From NCBI RefSeq assembly GCF_031127805.1, contig NZ_JARXHW010000030.1, positions 1-64,000 of the forward strand: a DNA stretch of 64,000 bases, given 5' to 3'. The DNA is from Thalassobacterium maritimum. Its GTDB lineage: Bacteria > Verrucomicrobiota > Verrucomicrobiia > Opitutales > Coraliomargaritaceae. The translations under genes and the position numbers were made by a program. Below, one piece after another: positions 39,748 through 49,421 of this stretch; within the stretch, counting starts at the first letter, position 1, and the number at the start of each line of letters is the position of its first letter. Below the pieces are notes generated by a model that worked only from the letters and a program-made list of their open reading frames with translations, was not told the DNA's origin and ran no database searches.

Positions 39748-42354
39748 ATGCGATTTGTGAAAAATAGTGTTATGCTAATTAGATTAAGAAAGTGTCGGCT
39801 CACTGCCTTGTTGGGAACGCTGGCATTTTCAGCGCTGCCTGGCAATTTGTTGGCGCTGGATGTGTTCGTCGCTCCCGAGGGATCGGATGCCGCTGCAGGC
39901 ACTCAGTCGGCACCGTTAGCAACTTTGTCCGCCGCACGCGATTTGTTGCGCGCGAGTGGCCAGCTCGGGGAGGAGGCTTGCTCGGTCATTTTGACTGCGG
40001 GAACCTATCGTTTGTCGGAGCCTTTCACCTTATCCCCGCTCGATAGCGGGACGGAGGCCTATCCTGTGGTTTATCGTGCGGCCGAAGGAGCCGAAGTGGT
40101 GTTGACCGGAGCGCAAGCGCTGCAACAGGACTGGGAAGCTTGGGAGCGTGGAATTTATCACACCCAGCTCGGTCATATGCCAGGCATCGATCAGTTGATC
40201 GTGAACGGGCGGCGTCAAACTCTGGCACGTTATCCAAATTTGGGCGCCGGTTATGTGCTGGCTACGGATCAAAAGCATCAAGGCAGTAAAGCGGGGAACG
40301 CTCCCTATGATGGTTGCACGCCGGATGCCTGGGATGCGAGCAAAGCGCAGGAGTGGGCGGACCCGACGGGCGCATTCATGCATGGCATGCATCGCGGTCT
40401 TTGGGGAAGTCAGCATTATCGTGTGCTCGGCAAGCAAGCCAGCGGCGAGCTGCAGTATGAAGGTGGCTGGCAAAATAACCGTTACCAAGGCGCGCATCTT
40501 TCTTACAGAATGATCGAGAATGTCTTTGAAGAGCTCGATGCGCCCGGGGAGTGGTATCACGACACGAAGCATGGATGGCTGTATTATATGCCAGCGGCTG
40601 ATGTCGACATGCGCACGGCGGCCTTTGAAGCGGTTTTGCAGACCAAACATCTCGTTAATATTTACGGTGATTTTCAGCAACCGGTCGCCGTCATGGACAT
40701 TCCGAACAGCGGCAACGGCCTGAAACTGACACAGGTGCAGACTCATGTGACGATGCAGCCCGTTCAGCACATACACTTCAAGGGCATACAGTTCAAAGGC
40801 ACTGCGCGGACTTTTATGGAAACCAAGGAGCCGCTCTTGCGTAGTGATTGGAGCATTTATCGAGGAGGAGCTGTCCATCTGCGAGGCACTGAGGGCATCG
40901 TGATCGAAGGCTGCACCTTCGAAGAGCTGGGCGGTAATGCGGTGTTTGTGGATGGCTACAATCGCGGAAGCATTATACGTGGCAATCGCTTTCGTGACAA
41001 TGGCGCCTCGGATGTTAATTTCGTGGGCTCACCTGCCGCGGTGCGTGACCCGGCCTTTAGTTATAGAGCTCCGGCGCGTCCGGTCGATACCATCGATACT
41101 GAGATTGGGCCCAAGTCCGACGAGTATCCGGCGGATTGCTTGGTCGAGGACAATTTAATGACGCGTTGTGGACGCTTTGAGAAGCAGGTGGCTGGGGTCA
41201 ATCTGTCGATGTCCTCCCGCATCACTGTGCGCCACAATACCATCAGCCACACGCCCCGCGCGGCGATCAATGTCTGCGATGGCACCTGGGGCGGTCATTT
41301 GATCGAGTGGAACGATTGTTTTGAGACCGTTTTAGAGACGCACGACCACGGCGCGTTCAATGGCTGGGGACGTGATCGCATCTGGCACAGTGCCGTGCCC
41401 TCGGGGCCAACGGCGCGGGATGCCAATGGCAAGCCGTTGATTAGTCATTACGTGGAAAAGTATCCAGAATCTCCCCGCTGGGATGCGTATCAGACCAGCA
41501 TCTTGCGAAACAATCGTATGCACTGTGAACATGGATGGGATATTGACCTGGACGATGGCTGCACCAATTACGAAATTTATAACAATCTCTGCCTGTATGG
41601 AGGGCTCAAAACACGCGAAGGCTATCATCGCATCGTGACGAATAACATCATCGTCGGGCGACTCGGCTATACTTGTAACGTGCCGTATCCAAAGCCCACC
41701 TACGATGTGTTTGAAAGTAACATCATATGGTCCCCCAAGGTCTATAGCTCCTCCAATCCCGGGCTGTGGGGCGGCACGCGCAATTACAATTTCGTGCACA
41801 ACCCGCAGGCGACCAAGACGGTGCCTGCTGTGGCGTTGCAAAAAGAGACCTTCGACGATGCCGGGAGTCTATATGGCAATGCCGAATTCGTGGCGCCTGA
41901 GGCCGGGAACTTTCAAGTGCAGGACAGTTCCCCCGCATTGAAAACTGGGTTTAAGAATTTCCCCATGCGCGGGTTTGGGGTGATCTCGCCTGAACTGAAG
42001 CAATTGGCAGGTTCACCACCGATCACATTGCCTGCCAGGGCAGCCTCAAATACCTATCGCCCTAAAGTTGCCAAGAAATTCATGGGCGGCATGGCCAAAG
42101 CCCTGGACACCGAGGCCGAATTGACGGCGACAGGCATGCACGAGAAAATCGGCGTTCTGTTAGTCGAGGTGCCGAACGAGAGTGTCTTGGCCAAGTATGG
42201 CTTCCGCAGCGATGACGTTGTATTGTTGATCAATCAAACGGCGACTCCTGGCTTAAATGACTTTGTGCGCACGATGGGGCGTTTGAACTCTGGCTCGCAC
42301 ACCGCTCAGGTCTGGCGCGCGCAAAAATTGGAAACATTTACCTTTGAGAAATAA
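39748..42354 (+). CDS. Secreted parallel beta-helix glycoside hydrolase, GH141-like, with PDZ
   Basis: This 868-residue protein has a signal peptide (about 1-37, cleavage at LLALD), then the opening VFVAPEGSDAAAGTQSAPLATLSAARDLLR that marks right-handed beta-helix enzymes of the GH141 type. Many parallel turns follow (IVIEGCTFEELGGNAVFVDG; GSIIRGNRF; ITVRHNTISHTPRAAINV). Residues about 785-868 form a PDZ-like domain (VLAKYGFRSDDVVLLINQTA). GH141 members act on fucosylated or xylan-type glycans. The context of GH95, GH29 and sulfatases suggests fucoidan-like substrate. It overlaps nothing; the sulfatase starts 4 bases after its stop. Confidence 0.75.
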   Translation: MRFVKNSVMLIRLRKCRLTALLGTLAFSALPGNLLALDVFVAPEGSDAAAGTQSAPLATLSAARDLLRASGQLGEEACSVILTAGTYRLSEPFTLSPLDSGTEAYPVVYRAAEGAEVVLTGAQALQQDWEAWERGIYHTQLGHMPGIDQLIVNGRRQTLARYPNLGAGYVLATDQKHQGSKAGNAPYDGCTPDAWDASKAQEWADPTGAFMHGMHRGLWGSQHYRVLGKQASGELQYEGGWQNNRYQGAHLSYRMIENVFEELDAPGEWYHDTKHGWLYYMPAADVDMRTAAFEAVLQTKHLVNIYGDFQQPVAVMDIPNSGNGLKLTQVQTHVTMQPVQHIHFKGIQFKGTARTFMETKEPLLRSDWSIYRGGAVHLRGTEGIVIEGCTFEELGGNAVFVDGYNRGSIIRGNRFRDNGASDVNFVGSPAAVRDPAFSYRAPARPVDTIDTEIGPKSDEYPADCLVEDNLMTRCGRFEKQVAGVNLSMSSRITVRHNTISHTPRAAINVCDGTWGGHLIEWNDCFETVLETHDHGAFNGWGRDRIWHSAVPSGPTARDANGKPLISHYVEKYPESPRWDAYQTSILRNNRMHCEHGWDIDLDDGCTNYEIYNNLCLYGGLKTREGYHRIVTNNIIVGRLGYTCNVPYPKPTYDVFESNIIWSPKVYSSSNPGLWGGTRNYNFVHNPQATKTVPAVALQKETFDDAGSLYGNAEFVAPEAGNFQVQDSSPALKTGFKNFPMRGFGVISPELKQLAGSPPITLPARAASNTYRPKVAKKFMGGMAKALDTEAELTATGMHEKIGVLLVEVPNESVLAKYGFRSDDVVLLINQTATPGLNDFVRTMGRLNSGSHTAQVWRAQKLETFTFEK

Positions 42355-42358
42355 GTTT

Positions 42359-43618
42359 ATGTTTATTCAAGCACACACGAGGCGATTGCTGGCTGCGGTC
42401 ATGCTACTGGGGACGACAGTCCTCGCCGCCGGGGAGCGTCCCAATATTATCGTCATCTATACCGACGATCAGGGCTATGGTGATGTGAGTGCGCTGAATC
42501 CAGGCGCAAAATTTCAAACACCGAACCTGGATCGTCTGGTGGAGGAGGGCATCGCTTTTACCAATGGCCATAGTGCCGACTCCGTGTGCACGCCCGCACG
42601 CTATGGCTTGTTGACAGGCCGCTACCCTTGGCGAACCGAGCGCAAAAAAGGCGTATTGGGCGCCGAAGCGAAGTGTATGATCGTGGATGGGCGCATGACG
42701 CTGGCATCGTTCTTGCAGGAACAAGGCTACAACACCGGCATGGTGGGCAAGTGGCACCTTGGAATGGATTTCCCCGGCACGCCTCAGAACCGCGATTGGT
42801 CGCAACCGATTAAGGATATGCCTTTGGATAAAGGCTTTGATTATTTCTACGGCGTGCCAGCGTCTTTGAATTTTGGCATACTTGCTTGGTTTGAGGGGCG
42901 CTATGCGAAAGTGCCGCCGACCTTGTATACCAATAAAAAGAAGAATCCGCGGTATCTTGATTATCGGATCATGCCCCCTTACGAAACAAAGCCTGGCGTT
43001 TCAAAAGATCCCAGTCGCATCGTTAAAAAGAACTTTGAGGTGGCCGAAGACTTTATCGATAATCAGTGCCTGACACGATTTACCGATAAGGCAATCGAAT
43101 GGATGAGCGCACAGGCGGCTGAGGCCAAAGCCGGCAAGCCGTTCTTCCTGTATCTGCCTTACACTTCACCCCATTATCCCGTCTGTCCCTTGCCAGAGTT
43201 TCAGGGGCAAGGCGAGGCGGGCGCTTACGGTGAGTTTGTGATCGAAACCGACTATCATGTCGGGCGCATATTGGATTTCCTGCAAGCGCAGGGGCTGGAT
43301 GAGAATACGCTGATTGTTTACTCCAGTGACAACGGCCCCGAAAAATCCTGGCCTGAGCGGCTCAAAGAGACCGGCCATGACAGTCGCGGTGGACTGCGAG
43401 AAGGCAAGCGTTCTGTGTATGAAGGCGGACAACGGGTGCCTTTTATGCTGCGCTGGCCAGCAGGGATTGAGGCGCCGGGGCGGGCTTGGAACAAGACAGT
43501 CAGTCAGACGGATTTGTTGGCGACCTTCGCTGAATTACTAGGCACGACACTGCCTGATAATGCGGGTGAAGATAGCCATAGCTTTGCTTCGGTGTTGATC
43601 GATCCCGCAGGGGACTAG
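42359..43618 (+). CDS. Family S1 sulfatase interrupted by in-frame TAG
   Basis: The frame starts at ATG 42359 with a signal peptide (to about residue 24, AAGERPN). Asp36-Asp37 is the calcium pair and Cys77-Thr-Pro-Ala-Arg81 the formylglycine motif (CxPxR, followed by YGLLTGR). The core continues through GKWHLGMDF and VYSSDNGPEKSW. At 43616-43618 a TAG stops translation after PAGD, and the same frame then continues with a proper sulfatase C-terminus to 43924. Residues of the catalytic core are present, but the C-terminal subdomain is missing, so the product is probably inactive unless the codon is read through. It removes sulfate from polysaccharides in the intact family. Confidence 0.8.
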   Translation: MFIQAHTRRLLAAVMLLGTTVLAAGERPNIIVIYTDDQGYGDVSALNPGAKFQTPNLDRLVEEGIAFTNGHSADSVCTPARYGLLTGRYPWRTERKKGVLGAEAKCMIVDGRMTLASFLQEQGYNTGMVGKWHLGMDFPGTPQNRDWSQPIKDMPLDKGFDYFYGVPASLNFGILAWFEGRYAKVPPTLYTNKKKNPRYLDYRIMPPYETKPGVSKDPSRIVKKNFEVAEDFIDNQCLTRFTDKAIEWMSAQAAEAKAGKPFFLYLPYTSPHYPVCPLPEFQGQGEAGAYGEFVIETDYHVGRILDFLQAQGLDENTLIVYSSDNGPEKSWPERLKETGHDSRGGLREGKRSVYEGGQRVPFMLRWPAGIEAPGRAWNKTVSQTDLLATFAELLGTTLPDNAGEDSHSFASVLIDPAGD

Positions 43619-43924
43619 CGCGTGCCCTTTATCAGTCATGATAGCAGTGACATGCGCTACGGCATAACTGAGGGCTCGTGGAAACTGATCCTGCCCAGTC
43701 GTAAGAAGCCGGCAGAACTTTACGAGCTCTCGACCGATCGTGCGGAGAGCAACAACCTGGCGGCCAGTCACCCGGAAAAAGTAGCATCTTTAACTGCGAA
43801 GATGAATGCCTTAATCGTGAACGGTCGCAGCACGCCCGGTGCGCCGCAAGCCAACGATACCGGCTATTGGAAAGATCTTAGCTGGATGCGTCCTGAGGAT
43901 TTTCAAAGCGTTTCTCAACAGTAA
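43619..43924 (+). pseudogene. Sulfatase C-terminal part after the TAG
   Basis: Same frame as the gene above: RVPFISHDSSDMRYGITEGS, then WKLILPSRKKPAELYELSTD and RAESNNLA, the standard S1 sulfatase ending (GxWKLI, then LYDLxxDPxExxNLA). The only in-frame break is the TAG at 43616. The final TAA is provided by the left terminal repeat of the MITE-like element that begins at 43922. Confidence 0.8.
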
Positions 43925-44076
43925 TACCTATTCGAAAAAAAGTTTGGTTCTAATAGATGTGTCTTTTGTAACCTCGGTTCTCGGAACCGGGGCGATGCCG
44001 ATCGCCCCCCGAAACAAAGTTTCGAGGCTACGCAAAGCTCAAGCTTATAGATCATATATTCTTAGAAGTGGTATAA
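43922..44076. repeat. MITE-like palindromic repeat, right copy (155 bases)
   Basis: Begins TAATACCTATTCGAA and ends CTTAGAAGTGGTATAA. It contains GGTTCTCGGAACC and the palindrome CGAAACAAAGTTTCG. It is a shorter relative of 36913..37101 in the same orientation. The remainder of this gap (44077..44229) precedes the esterase gene and shows only a weak inverted repeat TTACC...GGTAA near 44152-44180. Confidence 0.75.
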
Positions 44077-44229
44077 TGACGTAAATCGTATAATGAAATG
44101 AAGAAATCTAAATGAACCTGCTCATGCCCCAAAGCGCTCACTCTTACCTGAGGATACACAGTCAAAGGTAAGCGATCCGGCTTTAGCCGTTAAGCATATT
44201 CTAAATTTACGAACAAAACACCTCAAGTT

Positions 44230-45111
44230 ATGATAAAACCCCTGACAAGCTTACTGCTGATCTCAATTGCCATTTGCCAATTCGCGGCGGCGGATGCGAT
44301 TCAACCAGAGCGCGAGCTGATACAACCTGACCGCGAACTTCTGTATAAGGAGATCGATGGTGTGGCGCTGAAACTCCATTTGTTTGAGCCCGCCGATCTA
44401 AAGCCTACGGATCAACGCCCCGCGATTGTGTTCTTTTTTGGCGGTGGTTGGTCGGGGGGCACTCCCAAGCAATTCTATCAGCAAGCCAGAGATATGGCAG
44501 AGCTGGGTCTGGTCGCATTTTCTGCGGAGTATCGAGTGCGCGGTAGGAATAAGACGACGCCTTTTGAGTGCGTCAAGGATGGCAAGTCGGCCATTCGTTG
44601 GGTGCGCGCGCATGCCAGCGAACTGGGAATCGACCCCGAGCGGATTGTGGCCTCTGGTGGTTCCGCTGGCGGCCATGTGGCAGGGGCGACCGGTGTGCTT
44701 TCCGGGTATGAAGAATCTGGAGAGGATTTAGCCATCAGCTCGCAGCCAAATCTGATGATTTTGTTTAATCCCGTCCTCGATACCACGGAGGCGGGCTATG
44801 GTGCTGAGCGTTTTAAGCCAGAACAACAGACCGACTTGTCGCTCTGCCACCAAGTTCACCCCGACATTGTCCCGACGATCGTCTTTCATGGCACTGCAGA
44901 CACGACGGTGCCCTTTGAAAATGCCGAGCGCTTCACTCGTTTGATGCAGGAGGCGGGCAACGAGTGCGTGTTGGTTCCAGCCGAGGGTAAAGAGCATGGC
45001 TTTTTTAACGGCTCATTCTTTCGCCGTAAAAGTGATGATGTGGATTACCGCCTGATCCTCGATCACAGCGTGGATTTTTTGCGTCAGCATGGGTATCTGA
45101 GTGCGCTGTGA
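44230..45111 (+). CDS. Exported alpha/beta-hydrolase (acetyl-esterase-like)
   Basis: This 293-residue protein has a signal peptide (about 1-22) and the alpha/beta-hydrolase fold: oxyanion loop FFFGGGWSGG, nucleophile Ser145 in GGSAGGH, acid near GTADTTVPF and His in KEHGFF. It resembles carbohydrate acetyl-esterases of the BD-FAE/axeA-like group and probably deacetylates polysaccharides. It is closely related to the gene at 55784..56599 (minus), which lacks a signal peptide. It leads the intact half of the polysaccharide island. Confidence 0.85.
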   Translation: MIKPLTSLLLISIAICQFAAADAIQPERELIQPDRELLYKEIDGVALKLHLFEPADLKPTDQRPAIVFFFGGGWSGGTPKQFYQQARDMAELGLVAFSAEYRVRGRNKTTPFECVKDGKSAIRWVRAHASELGIDPERIVASGGSAGGHVAGATGVLSGYEESGEDLAISSQPNLMILFNPVLDTTEAGYGAERFKPEQQTDLSLCHQVHPDIVPTIVFHGTADTTVPFENAERFTRLMQEAGNECVLVPAEGKEHGFFNGSFFRRKSDDVDYRLILDHSVDFLRQHGYLSAL

Positions 45112-45140
45112 TCGCAGTTTTGATCGCTTGCGTCTGCTAT

Positions 45141-45165
45141 CCCGTTAACGGGGGATACTTTCCCC
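45141..45165. promoter_or_regulatory. Overlapping palindromes before the EF-hand esterase
   Basis: CCCGTTAACGGG (45141-45152) is a perfect 12-base palindrome and GGGGATACTTTCCCC (45151-45165) can form an adjacent stem. They lie between two esterase genes, about 30-55 bases before the next start. This could be a LacI-type operator or the terminator of the first esterase. Confidence 0.4.
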
Positions 45166-45195
45166 TCAGTATGTATGTTAGATTAGTTACATTTT

Positions 45196-46332
45196 ATGAG
45201 TAGATTCTATATGAAAAAAATACACAAAACGATTTTATCCATATCATGCTTACTGGTGGCGACTGGTTACGCCCTAGAGCCATTAAAGGATTCATCGGAT
45301 CAATATGAAGGACGCATCGCGCAGCGGATGTTTTCGAAATTGGATACCAATCGTGATGGCGCCTTTACTGCCGACGAAGACCCCGCGCAGTGGAAGAAAA
45401 ACAAGAAGTTGGATGCGAACGCTGATGGCGTAATTATACTTGAAGAATTGAAACTTAATTCGCTCAAGTATATTGACAGTCCAGGCCGCCAAATTCGCAA
45501 CGTCTTGTTTAAACGCACTTCAACGGGCGATGTGTATCTGGATTTCTATTTCCCTGATGTGGATGACAGTGACAAAAAGCCAGTGGTTTTATATACCCAT
45601 GGCGGTGGATGGGCCGCCGGCAGTAAGCAAGGCGCGGGGCATGCCTCTTTTGGAGTGGTGCATCAGGCACTTTTGAAAGAGGGCTTCTGTGTCGTATCCG
45701 TGGGCTATCGTTTGTGGTCGAAGGATGGGCAGACCTCAATGCGAGATTGTGTGATCGATTCCAAGGATGCACTTCGTTTTATTTCAGCCTACAGCAAAGA
45801 GCTGGGGATTGATCCGATGAAGATGTATACATTCGGCGATTCCGCAGGCGGGCATATCGCTCAGATGGTATTACTGTCACCGCCTGAGACTTTGGACGGT
45901 GACCCAGAATTGGCCCAATATACTTATCAAACGGTCGGTGGCGTTTCTTGGTATGGTCCCTGCGACTTTCAAGATGAACAATTGTTTAATCACGATGACC
46001 GTGAGAATTTCCGCGATCGCTTTGGCCCACGCATCATGGGAGCGAATTCCACGCCGGAGGATAAGGAGGCGCGTTATCGTGAGATGAGCCCCGTGAGCTA
46101 TCTCAGCCCAGACAGCCCGCCCTTGTTGATGTTGCAAGGTGACCAGGATACCACCATCCCCGTGAAGCAAGCCTATCGCATGCAAGAAACTCTGGAGGCG
46201 ATTCCTGCGCCCGTTGAAATCGTGATCGTTAAAAATGCCGGACATAATTGGCGCAGCGTGGACGCACCGATCGACCCCAGTCGTGATGAGATCATTCAAC
46301 AAACGATTAACTTTTTCCTGAATCATCGTTAA
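45196..46332 (+). CDS. EF-hand-containing secreted esterase
   Basis: This 378-residue protein has a signal peptide (ISCLLVATGYALE), two EF-hand loops (DTNRDGAFTADE at 50-61 and DANADGVIILEE at 73-84) and an alpha/beta-hydrolase domain with YTHGGGWAAGS, nucleophile motif FGDSAGGH, acid in GDQDTTIPV and His in NAGHNW. EF-hand fusions are common in secreted enzymes of this phylum and suggest calcium-stabilised deacylation of polysaccharides. ATG 45211 is an alternative start. The following gene begins 34 bases later, likely same operon. Confidence 0.85.
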   Translation: MSRFYMKKIHKTILSISCLLVATGYALEPLKDSSDQYEGRIAQRMFSKLDTNRDGAFTADEDPAQWKKNKKLDANADGVIILEELKLNSLKYIDSPGRQIRNVLFKRTSTGDVYLDFYFPDVDDSDKKPVVLYTHGGGWAAGSKQGAGHASFGVVHQALLKEGFCVVSVGYRLWSKDGQTSMRDCVIDSKDALRFISAYSKELGIDPMKMYTFGDSAGGHIAQMVLLSPPETLDGDPELAQYTYQTVGGVSWYGPCDFQDEQLFNHDDRENFRDRFGPRIMGANSTPEDKEARYREMSPVSYLSPDSPPLLMLQGDQDTTIPVKQAYRMQETLEAIPAPVEIVIVKNAGHNWRSVDAPIDPSRDEIIQQTINFFLNHR

Positions 46333-46366
46333 GTGTTGGCTCAATTTTTCAGTAAGTAAAAGCACG

Positions 46367-47890
46367 ATGAAATACCTCTACCGACTCGTATTAGGCCTTG
46401 GCCTTTTCCTTCATTGTTCACTCCAGGCTTCGCTGCAGCTGGGCTCCTTGTTCACTGATCACATGGTGCTGCAGCGCGACATGCCGATCCCTGTTTGGGG
46501 CATTGCCGAGGCAGAAGCGACGGTTCAAGTGAGTTTTGGAGATCAGGTGAAGCGGACGACTGCGGATGCAGCAGGGAAGTGGATGCTGCGACTGGATCCA
46601 GCGCGCGCGAGTTTTGAAGCACAAACAATGACCGTGCAGGTTTTGGCATCGGACGATGCCACTATTGAGCTTTCGGATATATTAGTGGGTGAAGTCTGGA
46701 TTTGTTCAGGGCAGTCGAATATGCAGTTTCATGTCAATTCGGTGCCTGAATTGAAGGCATTGACTTCACAGGCAAAGCACATCCGTAGTTTCGAAGTCAA
46801 ACGAACGGTAGCCTTTAGCGAGCAGTCCACTTGTGAAGGGGAGTGGGTCGACAGTTACCCGAGCAGCGCCGTGGCTTATGGCTTTGCGCACTTTCTACAA
46901 GAACAGGCCGAGGTACCTGTGGGGATCATTCTCACCGCATGGGGGAGTTCCTCGCTGGAGGCTTGGATGCCACGCGATATGGTCGCAACTGTGCCGCATT
47001 TCAGAACAATGATGGAGAAGTTCGATGCAGATAGTGTCACGCGTCGAAAAATTCAGTCGATACTCGATGGCCCTCAACCATGGTCGAAGTCGGACGATGT
47101 ATTTCTTCGCAGGCAGGCGAATATTTTATACAATGCGATGATGGCGCCATTGGCTCCGTTTGCCTCACGCGGATTGGTTTGGTATCAAGGAGAGCGCAAC
47201 ACACAGTCGATGCACGGCATGGTGGAGACGCCCTGGTTCTCTTATAACTCCGGGATGCTCAAGTATGGGGATGCCCTGAAGGAGTGGATGCTGCGATACC
47301 GGCAGGAGTGGGGACGGGATGATTTTCAATTCCTCGTTGTGATGCTGCCCGGATATTATAAAGCGCTTGAAACGGGACCACAGGGGGACGCCGAAAGCCC
47401 GGTTACGCATTCCTGGGCATGGATGCGTGAATCTCAGCTGAAAGCTTTGGACTTAGCACATGTAGCGATCGCAAATACCATTGATCTTGGGGATGAGAAA
47501 AACATACATCCCAGAGACAAGCTACCAGTTGCTGAGCGTTTGGCACTACTGGCTGCGCGTGATACACTCGGCCTGGAGATCACGGCAGAGGGGCCGATGA
47601 TGCAGAATGTGGAGGCCAGTGAGGATTCGCTCGTCGTGCACTTTAAGCATGCTTCCGGTCTGACCACGACTGATGGCAACGCGCCGACCGCATTTTGGAT
47701 CGCTGATGAATCGGCCAAGTGGGTGCCGGCCACGGCTGAGATTCGGGGTCAGACTGTAGTGCTTCGCTCGCCGGAGCTAAAGCGCCCGCTCTATGTCCGT
47801 TATGCCTTTGCCGGGAAGCCGAACGTTAACCTTGTCAACGGTTCAGGGCTCCCAACCTATCCCTTCCGCACGGATTCTTTTCAACCTTAA
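46367..47890 (+). CDS. Sialate O-acetylesterase family (SASA) protein
   Basis: This 507-residue exported protein has the SASA domain: catalytic serine motif ICSGQSNMQFHV (Ser117), LTAWGSSSLEAWMP and GLVWYQGERNTQ, where the family usually reads WYQGESN. It also has the N-terminal beta domain FTDHMVLQRDMPIPVWG. Family members remove O-acetyl groups from sialic acid or other sugars in polysaccharide loci. The Ser-to-Arg change in the second block is a small oddity. Its stop overlaps the GH29 start (TAATG). Confidence 0.88.
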   Translation: MKYLYRLVLGLGLFLHCSLQASLQLGSLFTDHMVLQRDMPIPVWGIAEAEATVQVSFGDQVKRTTADAAGKWMLRLDPARASFEAQTMTVQVLASDDATIELSDILVGEVWICSGQSNMQFHVNSVPELKALTSQAKHIRSFEVKRTVAFSEQSTCEGEWVDSYPSSAVAYGFAHFLQEQAEVPVGIILTAWGSSSLEAWMPRDMVATVPHFRTMMEKFDADSVTRRKIQSILDGPQPWSKSDDVFLRRQANILYNAMMAPLAPFASRGLVWYQGERNTQSMHGMVETPWFSYNSGMLKYGDALKEWMLRYRQEWGRDDFQFLVVMLPGYYKALETGPQGDAESPVTHSWAWMRESQLKALDLAHVAIANTIDLGDEKNIHPRDKLPVAERLALLAARDTLGLEITAEGPMMQNVEASEDSLVVHFKHASGLTTTDGNAPTAFWIADESAKWVPATAEIRGQTVVLRSPELKRPLYVRYAFAGKPNVNLVNGSGLPTYPFRTDSFQP

Positions 47891-49398
47891 TGGATATGTC
47901 TTTGCTCAACACATCTCGTAATCTTATCTTTGCTCTGTCTCGGGGGGCGCTTGCGCTGCTCGCCACGGGCTCGTTCTCTTTAATTGCCAAAGACGATTTG
48001 GCGGAAGACCCCTTTGAATTAGCGCTCTCGCAAGAACATGCGGGGGATGGTCAAAAGCACTGGGAGGGGAAGAGCCCCGAGGAATTACGTGTGTGGGCCA
48101 AACAGAATTTGCATCGTAAATTGACTGCCAAACGGACGATCGACGCCGAAGCGCACCCTGAGTGGGCTTGGTTTCGCAAAGCGGGGCTAGGGCTCTTTTT
48201 ACACTGGGGGCCGACCAGTGCCAACCCAGCGACCGGTGATGCCTGGGCGATGGTATGGTCGCAGCGCAAAGCAGATTCGGGGCGCTTTATGCAGCTCCCC
48301 GAAGCGATGTTTGCGGTGGCTGAGACCTGGAACCCTGAGAATTATCAACCTGACCGGTGGCTGGCAGCGGCCAGTAAGGCGGGCTTTGCTTATTCAGTGC
48401 TAACGACACGTCATCACGATGGCTATGCGTTGTGGCCGAGCGACCACGGCACCTGGGATACCGGCGATCTAATGGGAGGACGTGATTTGGTCCGAGATTA
48501 CGTGGACGCTTCGCGCAAAAACGACATGAAGATCGGCTTTTACTACTCGGGCCCGAATTGGCATTATGACTATAAGAACCGCGAGTTCATGCATCCTGCC
48601 CAAAAGGACTTTCAGCTGAATTATAAGCATGAGCGGGTGGGGAAGACCTCAAAGCTCACACCCTTGATGGCGCTCTCTGGGCCAGAGGAGCAGGCTGAGT
48701 CCATTGGTCAGGTGCATGAGCTGATGTCCAATTACGGTCCGATCGATGTGATCTGGTGGGATGGCTCTGTCTCCGTCAGCGAGGAGGAGCTTAAAGTATT
48801 GCAGCCGAATATATTCGTAGCGCGTGGAAATATCGCGACGCCGGAAGGTGGGCATCAGGGTGCCAGCCACAATGTAAAAGTGACCAACGAAGCCGGCTGG
48901 TGGTGGGAGTCTTGTCAAAAGTCAGAAAATAGTTTTACGCCGAATTGGCACTACGGGGTCGAGTGTGAAACGAACCACTGGGACACCAATACCTTACTCA
49001 CAGAGCTGATACGTTGTCGTTCGCTGGGAGGGAATTTACTGGTCAATGTGCCACCACGCGGGAACGGCGAAATGATGGATTGGTTTTATGAGCTCTGCGA
49101 CGAGATGGCTGCCTGGATGGCGCACTCCCGCGAAGCGACTTATGATGTCGATCTCGATGCGCCCTTGCCGACCTTGGACAAGACGCAGAACTACACCACC
49201 AAGCGAGCGAATGTTTACTATTCCTTACCCGATGCGGAGAATGCGGTCTTTATCCGCGACGTGTCGCGCCCCGTGCAAGTGAGCCTATTACGCACGGGAG
49301 AGCCATTGGACTTTACTTACCGCGACTCTGCATTGCGCGTGGTCGTGCCTGCTGCGATGCGAACTGATTTACCGGACATGGTGAAAATCGTATTTTAA
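47890..49398 (+). CDS. GH29 alpha-L-fucosidase
   Basis: This 502-residue exported protein has GH29 landmarks: WFRKAGLGLFLHWGPTS, TTRHHDGYALWPS (174-182), KIGFYYSGPNW, and the nucleophile Asp291 in DVIWWDGS. The C-terminal beta domain is short. It cleaves alpha-fucosides, here probably from fucoidan-like sulfated glycans after acetyl and sulfate removal. The start may be ATG 47890 or 47896; the first overlaps the previous stop. Confidence 0.9.
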   Translation: MDMSLLNTSRNLIFALSRGALALLATGSFSLIAKDDLAEDPFELALSQEHAGDGQKHWEGKSPEELRVWAKQNLHRKLTAKRTIDAEAHPEWAWFRKAGLGLFLHWGPTSANPATGDAWAMVWSQRKADSGRFMQLPEAMFAVAETWNPENYQPDRWLAAASKAGFAYSVLTTRHHDGYALWPSDHGTWDTGDLMGGRDLVRDYVDASRKNDMKIGFYYSGPNWHYDYKNREFMHPAQKDFQLNYKHERVGKTSKLTPLMALSGPEEQAESIGQVHELMSNYGPIDVIWWDGSVSVSEEELKVLQPNIFVARGNIATPEGGHQGASHNVKVTNEAGWWWESCQKSENSFTPNWHYGVECETNHWDTNTLLTELIRCRSLGGNLLVNVPPRGNGEMMDWFYELCDEMAAWMAHSREATYDVDLDAPLPTLDKTQNYTTKRANVYYSLPDAENAVFIRDVSRPVQVSLLRTGEPLDFTYRDSALRVVVPAAMRTDLPDMVKIVF

Positions 49399-49421
49399 AC
49401 TAAAAAGATAGAAGGCTATTT

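Noticed and set aside
43616..43618. TAG as a programmed non-standard amino acid codon
   Set aside because: No supporting element is visible, and neighbouring genes in the island also show damage; a nonsense mutation is simpler.
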